Below are positions 1-6,491 of a stretch of 11,524 nucleotides of DNA, piece by piece. The DNA comes from Bacteroidota bacterium. GTDB taxonomy: Bacteria; Bacteroidota; Bacteroidia; Bacteroidales; FEN-979. The position numbers were made by a program, and so were the translations under genes. The DNA is taken from positions 1 to 11,524 of the forward strand of contig JAPLDN010000197.1 in assembly GCA_026391755.1 (NCBI GenBank), written 5' to 3'. The number at the start of each line of letters is the position of its first letter. The first letter of the stretch is position 1. Below the pieces are notes generated by a model. It saw nothing but the letters and a program-made list of their open reading frames with translations. It had not been told where the DNA came from and did no database searches.

Positions 1-588
1 GTCCCCGGCTATTGAAGGGGTCCCGTTAATGTAATTTCCCGTATTATATTGCCAAATCCCCCTGCCTGTCAAAGCATCAATGCAATGCAGGTTAAAATCA
101 TAGCTCCCGACAATGATACGAACCTGCTTTTTGTCGGGCCCCAAGGTCCAGTTGCAGGAACCCGATACCTGTCCGTCGGTAACGTACTTCCATATCAGGG
201 CCCCGCTAACTGCATCCAATGCATAAATGACACCTTCAAGAGAACCTGCATAAACCCTGCCATTAAGCAAAAGGGGAGGGGCTTCAATGCTTGCACCTGC
301 TTTGAATTTCCACAGTAATTTTCCTTTCACAGTGATAGCGTATAAACAGCCATCGTCACAACCAATATAGATGTTTCCTTTAAAGATAACTGCCGAAGAT
401 TTAATTGCATCGCCGGCTTTAAAAGTCCATAAAAGTTTTAATGGAGGGCGGATTACTGCCCCGGAAATGCCGGTCAGCCGGGCGTCACCCCTGTACGATG
501 GCCAGCAATCAGCTGGCACCTTCTGGGCGCCGGCATCAAGATGCATCACGATCATCACGATCATCACGACGATCAAGGCCTTATTCAT
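1..588 (-). CDS. Secreted PQQ-like beta-propeller protein (3' end outside window)
   Basis: An open frame of 196 codons runs off the left edge without a stop. The start is the ATG at 588, preceded by an AGGA and overlapping the stop of the upstream flavoprotein gene by 8 bases, which implies translational coupling. Residues 1-21 look like a signal peptide: Lys3, a hydrophobic core of Ile/Val/Met, then an AGA cleavage motif before Gln22, so the product is probably periplasmic. A WPSYRG motif (29-34) matches the WPxFRG entry motif of BamB/PQQ-like propellers. At least three blades follow, each with the pattern of a Trp, then a small-residue strand, then IYIGCDDG, VYAGSLEG or a similar turn, then LYAI or IYALDA and a new LLWKF or LIWKY. 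No PQQ or metal site can be assigned. The propeller fold is clear, but substrate and role are unknown. It is the last visible gene of the cluster. Confidence 0.88.
   Translation of the reverse strand, partial: MNKALIVVMIVMIVMHLDAGAQKVPADCWPSYRGDARLTGISGAVIRPPLKLLWTFKAGDAIKSSAVIFKGNIYIGCDDGCLYAITVKGKLLWKFKAGASIEAPPLLLNGRVYAGSLEGVIYALDAVSGALIWKYVTDGQVSGSCNWTLGPDKKQVRIIVGSYDFNLHCIDALTGRGIWQYNTGNYINGTPSIAGD
544..570. repeat. Three-unit 9-base tandem repeat in a signal-peptide coding region
   Basis: Plus-strand CATCACGAT occurs at 544-552 and 553-561, followed by CATCACGAC at 562-570. On the coding strand it encodes the Val-Met-Ile repetition of the hydrophobic core of the signal peptide of the propeller gene ending at 588. 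Gain or loss of a unit would change the core length by three residues without shifting frame. Confidence 0.75.
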
Positions 589-2215
589 GATTCCTGATTT
601 TATATGACAAGGCCCCCGTCGGACAGGCCTCGATAACTTTTTCCCCTGTTTTGACCAGGGCCTCTTTCAAAGACCCTCCCAGGGGAACGTTTATCCTGAC
701 GTCAAATCCACGACTCAAATAGGTCAGCCCCTTCAACTCGCCAACAGACCTTGTGATTTCCACGCAGTTCCCGCATTTAATACATTTCTCAACTTCATAT
801 ACTACAAACTCATGCTGGAACGATTTGGTTATAAGTTTGCGACCGGGACCGGCAAAACGCTTTTGATGGGCCTGGTATTCGGTTGCAAAGATCCTGAGTT
901 TACAGCTTGCCGGTTTGCGGCAGTCACAGTTCATGCATCTTGAGGCTTCCTTCATGGACTCGGCTTCGGTGAGGCCTCCCATAAAGCCTTTTACAGGTTC
1001 ATTTCGATCCGCTGCCGGGCTTTCTTTCAGATACTCTTCAAACTCAGTTTTCATCAACCGCCCGAAAGATGAGTTGAAAAGCTGATGGGCCGCTCCCGGT
1101 TTCCCTGTCTTAAGGTAGTGGTCGGCCGACAATGCCGCTGCTTTACCTTGGGCCACAGAACGCACAGCCATCTGGCGTTTATGGATAATGTTCCCGCAGG
1201 CGAAAATGCCGGGAATCGCGAACCGGGAGCCGGGAACTGGGACTGCTGACTGCTGACTGCCGGCTGCTGACGGCTGACTGCCGACTGCAAGCGTAGTCCT
1301 GCTCACCTTCAACCCATGCTCATCCCGCTCCAGCCCGAAGTCATCGGTGATCTGTTTTTCTTCCCTTCCGCTGGCAATGATCACCGCATCATACTCCCCA
1401 AGCAGGACAGTGTCAAAGAATTCTTTTGTTACCAGGGTATTCATCCTGAATTCCGCTCCCATCAGCCTGATGACTTCAATCTCGGCATCGAGGGCTTTAC
1501 GGGGCAGCTTTTCTTCGGTTATATGGTACCTCAGTAATCCGCCTGCTTCCTTATGCTGGTCATACAGGACTGCGAGGTGGCCTCGTCGAAGCAGGTAGAA
1601 GGCGGCTGAAAGACCCGCGGGACCGCTGCCAATTATGGCCACTTTTTTACCGCTTCGTTCAATGGATGGCAGCAGGCCTGAATACATGCGGGAAACATCA
1701 TCCGCAGTACTTCTTTTTAAAAGGCAGACAGATACGGCACCGTCTATTGATGCCCTGTGACAGGCTTTTTCACAAGGTGCAGGGCAGATGTAACCAAGCA
1801 CCAGAGGCAGGGCGATTTCCTCCCTCACAATCTGCAATGCTTCTTTAAAATTCCCGGAGGCGATGAGCCGGTTCATTTCGGGAATATTCATAAATGCGGG
1901 ACAAGACCTGCGGCATGGGGCTTCACAGTCGCCTGCGTGATCGCTCAGCAGCAGCTCCAGGGCTTCCCGACGGGCGTCATGGATCTCCCGGGAATGGGTT
2001 TGAATGTTCATCCCTTCCTGAACCGGGTACTCACAGGCCGGCAGCAGGCGACCCTTGTCCAGGTCTTTTACCATGCAGACCATGCAGGAAGGATGATGGG
2101 CTATTCCTTTGCGGTAACAAAGCGCGGGAATGCAAATGCCCAGCAAAGCCGCAGCCTGCATGATGGTCATGCCCTCCTCTGCTTCAACTTCCCGGTGATC
2201 AATTCTCAGTTTCAT
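581..2215 (-). CDS. NuoG-like 2Fe-2S / GltD-like FAD oxidoreductase with C-terminal Fe-S region
   Basis: A 544-residue cytoplasmic electron-transfer flavoprotein. Residues 1-80 are a NuoG/HydA-type 2Fe-2S ferredoxin with Cys33, Cys44, Cys47 and Cys61 in the C-x10-C-x2-C-x13-C spacing. Residues 93-160 match the Fe-S domain of GltD (glutamate synthase small subunit) with Cys97, 101, 105 and then Cys144-PAP-Cys148-x3-Cys152. The FAD site GSGPAGLSAA is at 196-205, and the closing FAD motif IPGIFACGN is at 334-342. The second Rossmann unit, which in GltD binds NADPH, is absent: YDAVIIASG (275-283) is followed almost directly by the closing segment. Residues 427-438 hold four cysteines (RCMNCDC onward), and 478-484 plus Cys531 (CPTGAL) resemble NuoG 4Fe-4S ligands. 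Residues about 309-336 include a segment encoded by heptanucleotide repeats. The stop overlaps the next gene. It probably partners the NuoEF-like protein encoded just upstream. Domain calls are firm; the reaction is not known. Confidence 0.87.
   Translation of the reverse strand: MKLRIDHREVEAEEGMTIMQAAALLGICIPALCYRKGIAHHPSCMVCMVKDLDKGRLLPACEYPVQEGMNIQTHSREIHDARREALELLLSDHAGDCEAPCRRSCPAFMNIPEMNRLIASGNFKEALQIVREEIALPLVLGYICPAPCEKACHRASIDGAVSVCLLKRSTADDVSRMYSGLLPSIERSGKKVAIIGSGPAGLSAAFYLLRRGHLAVLYDQHKEAGGLLRYHITEEKLPRKALDAEIEVIRLMGAEFRMNTLVTKEFFDTVLLGEYDAVIIASGREEKQITDDFGLERDEHGLKVSRTTLAVGSQPSAAGSQQSAVPVPGSRFAIPGIFACGNIIHKRQMAVRSVAQGKAAALSADHYLKTGKPGAAHQLFNSSFGRLMKTEFEEYLKESPAADRNEPVKGFMGGLTEAESMKEASRCMNCDCRKPASCKLRIFATEYQAHQKRFAGPGRKLITKSFQHEFVVYEVEKCIKCGNCVEITRSVGELKGLTYLSRGFDVRINVPLGGSLKEALVKTGEKVIEACPTGALSYKIRNHE
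1206..1290. repeat. Degenerate heptanucleotide array inside the FAD oxidoreductase gene
   Basis: About twelve 7-base units in register. On the plus strand the left part uses variants of GAACCGG and the right part uses GACTGCT and GACTGCC. It encodes low-complexity residues 309-336 (GSQPSAA, GSQQSAV, PVPGSRF) just before the conserved IPGIFACGN motif. The coding strand is the stop-free orientation, because the CTGACTG units on the opposite strand contain TGA. GltD-type proteins need no such segment here, so it is probably an insertion. Confidence 0.82.
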
Positions 2216-2235
2216 TATTATTATCCCAAATTATA

Positions 2236-2275
2236 CATCTGATATCAGATCTCGGATGTCAGATGTCAGATCACT
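2236..2275. repeat. Intergenic heptanucleotide array providing a stop codon
   Basis: Units GATATCA, GATCTCG, GATGTCA, GATGTCA and GATCACT lie in 7-base register at 2241-2275. They fill most of the 50-base gap 2216-2265, the longest in the window, and run into the 3' end of the NuoEF-like gene, whose TGA stop (2266-2268) belongs to a unit. ATCTGATATCAGAT at 2237-2250 is a perfect 14-base palindrome formed by units in opposite orientation. The remaining spacer holds a GGGA eight bases before the ATG of the flavoprotein gene. I see no convincing promoter or terminator in the gap. Confidence 0.78.
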
Positions 2276-4677
2276 TTCACCGCATCCACCGGGCATACCT
2301 GCCGGCAAATGTCGCATTTAATGCATTTTTCCTGTTCAATCGTGTGAACTTCGTATGGTTTATAGGCAATAGCGTTTGACGGACAACGCTGTGCGCATTT
2401 CGTGCAACCAATACATTCTTCGTTAATGGTGTAGCGTATGATGGCTGCACATTTTCCTGCAGGGCAATGGCCGTTGATATGGGCTTCATATTCGTGGCGG
2501 AAATACCGGAGTGTCGACAATACAGGATTTGGTGCGGTTTTCCCCAGTCCGCATAGGCTTCCCGACTGCGTGCTCCGGGCCAGGTGCTCAAGTTTTTCAA
2601 GGTCTTCCTTTACCGCCTCACCGCTTCGTATCTTCTCAAGCAGTTCCAGCATCCTTCTTGTGCCTATACGGCAGAAAGTGCATTGTCCGCAGCTTTGGCT
2701 CTGGGTGAACGAAAGAAAATAATGGGCGATGTCGACCATGCAGTCCGATTCGTCAAGCACGATAAGACCTCCCGAACCCATCATGCCTCCCGCTTCCGAC
2801 AGGGCCTCGAAGTCGATAGGCAGACCGGACAGGGAAGCAGGGATACAACCTCCCGAAGGGCCGCCGATCTGAACTGCTTTGAACTGTTTACCGCCGGCTA
2901 TGCCTCCGCCTATCTCTTCAACGATGCGGCGTATGCTGATGCCCATCGGAACTTCAATAAGCCCGCCACGATTGACCTTCCCTGCCAATGCAAACACCTT
3001 GGTGCCCTTGCTTTTTTCGGAGCCGATGCCGGCAAAGGCAGAAGCTCCTTTGCGGATGATCCATGACACCAAAGAAAAGGTCTCTGTATTATTGATCAGG
3101 GTCGGTTTCCCATAGATACCCCTGATGGCAGGATAAGGAGGGCGCAGCCGGGGTATGCCCCTGTTGCCTTCGACAGAAGCTATGAGTGCTGTCTCTTCCC
3201 CGCACACAAAGGCCCCTGCCCCTTCAAATATTTTAATGTCAATAGAGAACTCGTCTTTCAATCTCCCGTATCCTGCATCCTGCATCCTGGAGCCAGGATC
3301 CGGGATGCGAGATCCAGGATGTGCCATCGCAAGAATTCCCTCCTCCCGGCAAATCTGGAGGGCTTCGGTGATCCTCATCACGGCCAGGGGGTATTCGGCG
3401 CGGATATAAAACAATCCTTTGGCGGCGCCCACAGCATATGCTGCTATGAGCATTCCTTCTATGATACGGTAAGGGTAAGATTCAAGCAGCATCCTGTCCA
3501 TGAAAGCACCGGGGTCTCCTTCATCTCCATTACAGATTATGTATTTTTCGGCGGATGGCTGGTCGTGCACCATCTGCCACTTGCGGCCCGTGGGAAATCC
3601 AGCCCCGCCGCGGCCGCGGAGGCCGCTGGCTTTGATCTCGTCAATGACCTGTTGCGGGCTCATACCCTTAAGGCAGGCCGACAATGCTTCAAATCCACCT
3701 GCATTCCTGTATTCATTGAGATCGCAGGGCCGCACTATCCCTCGGTTTTCGGTGGCAATATTTACCTGGGGCCCCAGGAATTCCGACAATGGTGTATCCC
3801 TTTGCTCGAACATGTACTTCTGCACCGAGCGTGGCGCTTCATCCGCCATCAGGTTCTCAAACATATTGACCACCCGTGACTTTATTTTACGGTAGGTCCC
3901 TTCAGGTTTGAAATGGCTTAAAACGACCTGCTTCACCTCTTCGGGTTTGATGTGAGCATAAAAGGCAGTGTTTTCACCGGGTTTGACGATCTCGAGTATA
4001 GGTACCTGGTTGCAGATTCCCACACAGCCTACCTGTTTCACGTCGACCTGTATACCCGCTTCGGCAACCGTTTTTTCCAGTTCGTTTTTGACTTCCTGGC
4101 TGCCGCTGGCGATGCAGCAGGAACCCAGGCCAATTCGTATTTCTCCTTTGACTGCCGATGAAGCAACAGTTGCGGACCCGGCTTTCACTAACGGCTTGCC
4201 CCGCCTCAGGAAATCGGAGAGGATATCACCTGCATTTTCAGGCATCACATGGCCGTAGGTTACCTGGTCTATCCTGACTACCGGAGCCAGGGTGCAACAG
4301 CCCAGACAGGCCACCTTTTCAATGGTGAAAACCCCGGCAGCATCTGTGTTCTCTTCGCCTGTAAGCTTCATTTCCCTGCAGAGTGCATTATAAACAAATA
4401 AGGCCCCTTTCACATGACAGGCAGTACCCGTACAAACACTGATGATATGCTCCCCGGTAACTTTACGGCGGAACTGAGAGTAAAATGAAGCCACACCCTC
4501 TATCCTGGCCTGGCTGATCCCGCTTATTTCACAGGTATATCTGAGAGCCTCCGCCGGAAGATAGCTGAATTCATGCTGTATGTCCTGAAGTATAGGAATG
4601 ACGGCGCCTTCGGAGGTTCCCCTCCGGGCTATGATAAGGTCGACAACCGTATGTATATTTTCGTTAAACTCCTTCAC
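2266..4677 (-). CDS. NuoE-NuoF-ferredoxin fusion, NADH-oxidising type electron-transfer subunit
   Basis: An 803-residue protein that joins what are usually two subunits (HndA/HydC plus HndC/HydB of NADH-linked hydrogenases, or NuoE plus NuoF). Residues 1-160 are NuoE-like with 2Fe-2S ligands Cys82, Cys87, Cys124 and Cys128. Residues 178-255 are a second thioredoxin-like 2Fe-2S domain (Cys187 or 188, Cys218, Cys222). Residues 340-735 are NuoF: FMN/NADH motifs GLRGRGGAGFPTG (352-364), NGDEGDPGAF (383-392) and GAGAFVCGEETAL (486-498), then 4Fe-4S ligands Cys663, 666, 669 and 709. Two more 4Fe-4S clusters follow at Cys755/758/761/765 and Cys785/788/791/795. Residues about 453-472 come from a heptanucleotide insertion next to the NADH-site loop. 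The start is GTG at 4677, overlapping the upstream TGA as GTGA. The protein probably passes electrons between NAD(H) and the Fe-S chain in the cytoplasm. Its partner and direction are inferred. Confidence 0.92.
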   Translation of the reverse strand: MKEFNENIHTVVDLIIARRGTSEGAVIPILQDIQHEFSYLPAEALRYTCEISGISQARIEGVASFYSQFRRKVTGEHIISVCTGTACHVKGALFVYNALCREMKLTGEENTDAAGVFTIEKVACLGCCTLAPVVRIDQVTYGHVMPENAGDILSDFLRRGKPLVKAGSATVASSAVKGEIRIGLGSCCIASGSQEVKNELEKTVAEAGIQVDVKQVGCVGICNQVPILEIVKPGENTAFYAHIKPEEVKQVVLSHFKPEGTYRKIKSRVVNMFENLMADEAPRSVQKYMFEQRDTPLSEFLGPQVNIATENRGIVRPCDLNEYRNAGGFEALSACLKGMSPQQVIDEIKASGLRGRGGAGFPTGRKWQMVHDQPSAEKYIICNGDEGDPGAFMDRMLLESYPYRIIEGMLIAAYAVGAAKGLFYIRAEYPLAVMRITEALQICREEGILAMAHPGSRIPDPGSRMQDAGYGRLKDEFSIDIKIFEGAGAFVCGEETALIASVEGNRGIPRLRPPYPAIRGIYGKPTLINNTETFSLVSWIIRKGASAFAGIGSEKSKGTKVFALAGKVNRGGLIEVPMGISIRRIVEEIGGGIAGGKQFKAVQIGGPSGGCIPASLSGLPIDFEALSEAGGMMGSGGLIVLDESDCMVDIAHYFLSFTQSQSCGQCTFCRIGTRRMLELLEKIRSGEAVKEDLEKLEHLARSTQSGSLCGLGKTAPNPVLSTLRYFRHEYEAHINGHCPAGKCAAIIRYTINEECIGCTKCAQRCPSNAIAYKPYEVHTIEQEKCIKCDICRQVCPVDAVKVI
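3261..3323. repeat. Heptanucleotide array with inverted arms inside the NuoF-like domain
   Basis: Two ATCCTGC units (3270-3283) and one ATCCTGG (3284-3290) are followed by units in the opposite orientation (GCCAGGA, TCCGGGA, TGCGAGA, TCCAGGA). At the switch point ATCCTGG-AG-CCAGGAT (3284-3299) is a perfect 7-base inverted repeat. The coding strand gives residues about 453-472, read as GSRIPDPGSRMQDAG. NuoF relatives carry only a short loop between the helix and the GAGAFVCGEE motif here, so the repeat appears to be inserted into, or to replace, that loop. Confidence 0.85.
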
Positions 4678-6476
4678 TTGCCGATGCAGTATAAGTTCTT
4701 ATCTCCCCTGAGGAAAATATGACCGTTGGTGAAAGCAGGAGTGCAGAATGAGCCTTCGCCCAGGGGGCATTGGCTGATCTGAGAAAACTCCTTGCCGGCT
4801 TTGATGATATGCATCAGGCCTTTTTTATCCATGATATAGATCTTTCCTTCGGCCAGCATGGGGGAGGAGTAAACGGGGGTGCCGAAGTCGTGCTCCCAGT
4901 ATTTGGTCCCAACTGTAGCATCGTAGCATACCGCCGTTCCGTAACTCGTCACGAGGAAAAGAAAATCATCGTTTGCCACCGGGCTTGGAACATCCGAAAG
5001 GAATTCATTGTTTTCCCATAGCACCTTTGGGTTTTCGCCTGTGCGGATGGCCGAAAGGGTTGAATATTCATTCACCGAGAATACGATAAGATTGGCATAA
5101 GCAAGGGAAGGCCCGACTTCGCCGCTGATGCAGTCAAGTTTCCAGAGTTCCTTGCCGGTAAGGGGGTCATAGGAAGCCACGCAGGGCTCGGCCGCGAGCA
5201 GGAGTTCAATGCGTTTACCAATAGTAACGAGTGATGGAGAGGCCCAGGAGATCTTCACATTTCTCGGGGTTTTCCATAACTGCTCCCCGGTCTTTCCCGA
5301 AAGCCCCATCACGGCGGGTCCCGAGCGCTGGTCATATTGTACAATGAGGATGTCACGGTACATTATCAGAGAGGATGAATGACCGTAATGATTGGCCGGC
5401 ATCCCCAGGTTTTTCGCCCAGACTTTTTTTCCGTCCATATCCAATGCTATGAGATCACCATTGGCGAAGATAGCATACACTCTCCGTCCTTCGGTGGCAA
5501 GGCTTGGCGCAGCCAGCCCTGTTTCCTTGCTTACACCGGGAACCTGGGAAGGTGAACCCGGGATCTTATCCACTGCACTTGTCCAGAGTATTTTCCCGCT
5601 CACAGCATCAATGCAATACACCTCACGTTTTGATTCACTGGCCCCGCTCAGGAACAGTTTATCATTCCAGATCAGCGGAGAGTTGTAACCGGGCAGGGGT
5701 ATAACGGTTTTCCATCTGACGTTCTTTCCGCTTGTGCCGTCCCAGCTTGTCGGGATCCCGGTCCGTTCTGAAACACCAATACTTCCCGGCCCCCTGAAAC
5801 ATGGGAAATTGTTCTTTACCTCCTGCATGTTCGGGTAGTCTGATGCAGGATGCAGGATGGAGGATGATGAATCGTGACCCGTGACTCGTGAATCGGGACT
5901 CGTTGTGGCAGTATCCCGGCTTCCTGATCCCGATTCACGATTTACGGTTCCCGGCTCACGGTTCCCTGCTCCCTGCTCCCGGCCCCCGGCGTTCCCGAGG
6001 TCATTATGCGTCAGCCATGCAAGCAGGAGGGTCAGCACAACCAGGGCTATCCCTGAATATACCAGCCAATTCCGTTTAAGGATCCTTGTTTCCCAGAACA
6101 TGACAGGCTTGCCTGCCGGTTCTTCAGGCAACTTTGACCTGATGAGCTCTATTGCCTTGATGCAGGATACAAGTACCAGGATGCTGATGAAAAGAAGATA
6201 ACCTCCGGTTCTCACCTGCCATTGGGCTGTAAAGAATGCCTTGCGCGCAAGCAGATCCAGGGTGCGTATTTCCTGCCTGAGCTGGTCGTTGGCGGGATCG
6301 TTCTGAAGCTTTTCAATAAGCACTGTCATGGCCGGTGAGTTCAATGGATCGGCCCGCCTCACCTGTAGGAAATTCACAATGATAAGCACGCAAAGGACGA
6401 CTGCAAAGACAGCGCTGCCAAGAGAAATATTCTCAAGGAGTTTTATCGTGTTCAGTGACGGCTTACCAGTCTTCAT
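4674..6476 (-). CDS. Membrane-anchored PQQ-like beta-propeller protein
   Basis: A 600-residue protein. Three predicted membrane helices lie at about 17-38, 92-112 and 136-156. A helical, probably periplasmic segment (48-88) separates the first two. The odd number of helices and positive residues near the N-terminus place the large C-terminal domain in the periplasm. Residues 160-213 are a low-complexity linker (GGREQGAGNREPGT and similar) encoded by heptanucleotide repeats. From CFRGPGSIGVS (226-236) onward the sequence is a BamB/PQQ-like propeller with repeated blades such as VYCIDAVSGKILW, LIALDMDGKKVW and VASYDPLTGKELW, ending at LYCIGK. No quinone or metal ligands are evident. The gene sits 15 bases after the polyferredoxin gene and overlaps the NuoEF-like gene by 4 bases, so it may bridge the cytoplasmic and periplasmic parts of one complex. 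Fold and topology are well supported; function is unknown. Confidence 0.88.
   Translation of the reverse strand: MKTGKPSLNTIKLLENISLGSAVFAVVLCVLIIVNFLQVRRADPLNSPAMTVLIEKLQNDPANDQLRQEIRTLDLLARKAFFTAQWQVRTGGYLLFISILVLVSCIKAIELIRSKLPEEPAGKPVMFWETRILKRNWLVYSGIALVVLTLLLAWLTHNDLGNAGGREQGAGNREPGTVNRESGSGSRDTATTSPDSRVTGHDSSSSILHPASDYPNMQEVKNNFPCFRGPGSIGVSERTGIPTSWDGTSGKNVRWKTVIPLPGYNSPLIWNDKLFLSGASESKREVYCIDAVSGKILWTSAVDKIPGSPSQVPGVSKETGLAAPSLATEGRRVYAIFANGDLIALDMDGKKVWAKNLGMPANHYGHSSSLIMYRDILIVQYDQRSGPAVMGLSGKTGEQLWKTPRNVKISWASPSLVTIGKRIELLLAAEPCVASYDPLTGKELWKLDCISGEVGPSLAYANLIVFSVNEYSTLSAIRTGENPKVLWENNEFLSDVPSPVANDDFLFLVTSYGTAVCYDATVGTKYWEHDFGTPVYSSPMLAEGKIYIMDKKGLMHIIKAGKEFSQISQCPLGEGSFCTPAFTNGHIFLRGDKNLYCIGK
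5842..5998. repeat. Largest heptanucleotide array: two opposed arms in a linker
   Basis: About 22 degenerate 7-base units. The left arm (5842-5904) reads as ATGCAGG, ATGCAGG, ATGGAGG and then CCCGTGA, CTCGTGA, ATCGGGA. After an 11-base centre the right arm reads in the opposite sense as TCCCGGC, TTCCTGA, TCCCGAT, TCCCTGC and TCCCTGC. The array encodes the 54-residue linker (160-213) between membrane helix three and the propeller of the 600-residue protein. Short sub-repeats such as TCCCTGC differ from their neighbours by one or two bases, as expected for unit duplication followed by drift. Confidence 0.86.
5886..5940. repeat. 13-base perfect inverted repeat within the heptanucleotide array
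   Basis: TCGTGAATCGGGA (5886-5898) and TCCCGATTCACGA (5928-5940) are exact reverse complements separated by 29 bases. They come from the opposed arms of the array and could form a hairpin in mRNA or single-stranded DNA. Because the array lies inside an open frame and no run of T follows, a terminator is unlikely. Confidence 0.8.
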
Positions 6477-6491
6477 AATCGTTCTCTGATT

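Noticed and set aside
1054..1290. A 78-codon minus-strand frame rich in Ser/Gln/Pro overlapping the flavoprotein gene
   Set aside because: It is the heptanucleotide array read in another frame; its remainder has no domain and overlaps the well supported 544-residue gene.
2216..2240. Possible promoter TATAATTTG in the gap before the flavoprotein gene
   Set aside because: It resembles the Bacteroidota TAnnTTTG element only with altered spacing, has no clear -33 partner and would leave almost no leader; the gene is more likely read through from upstream.
5886..5940. Inverted repeat as a transcription terminator
   Set aside because: It lies inside an open reading frame, has a 29-base loop and no T run, and belongs to the repeat array.
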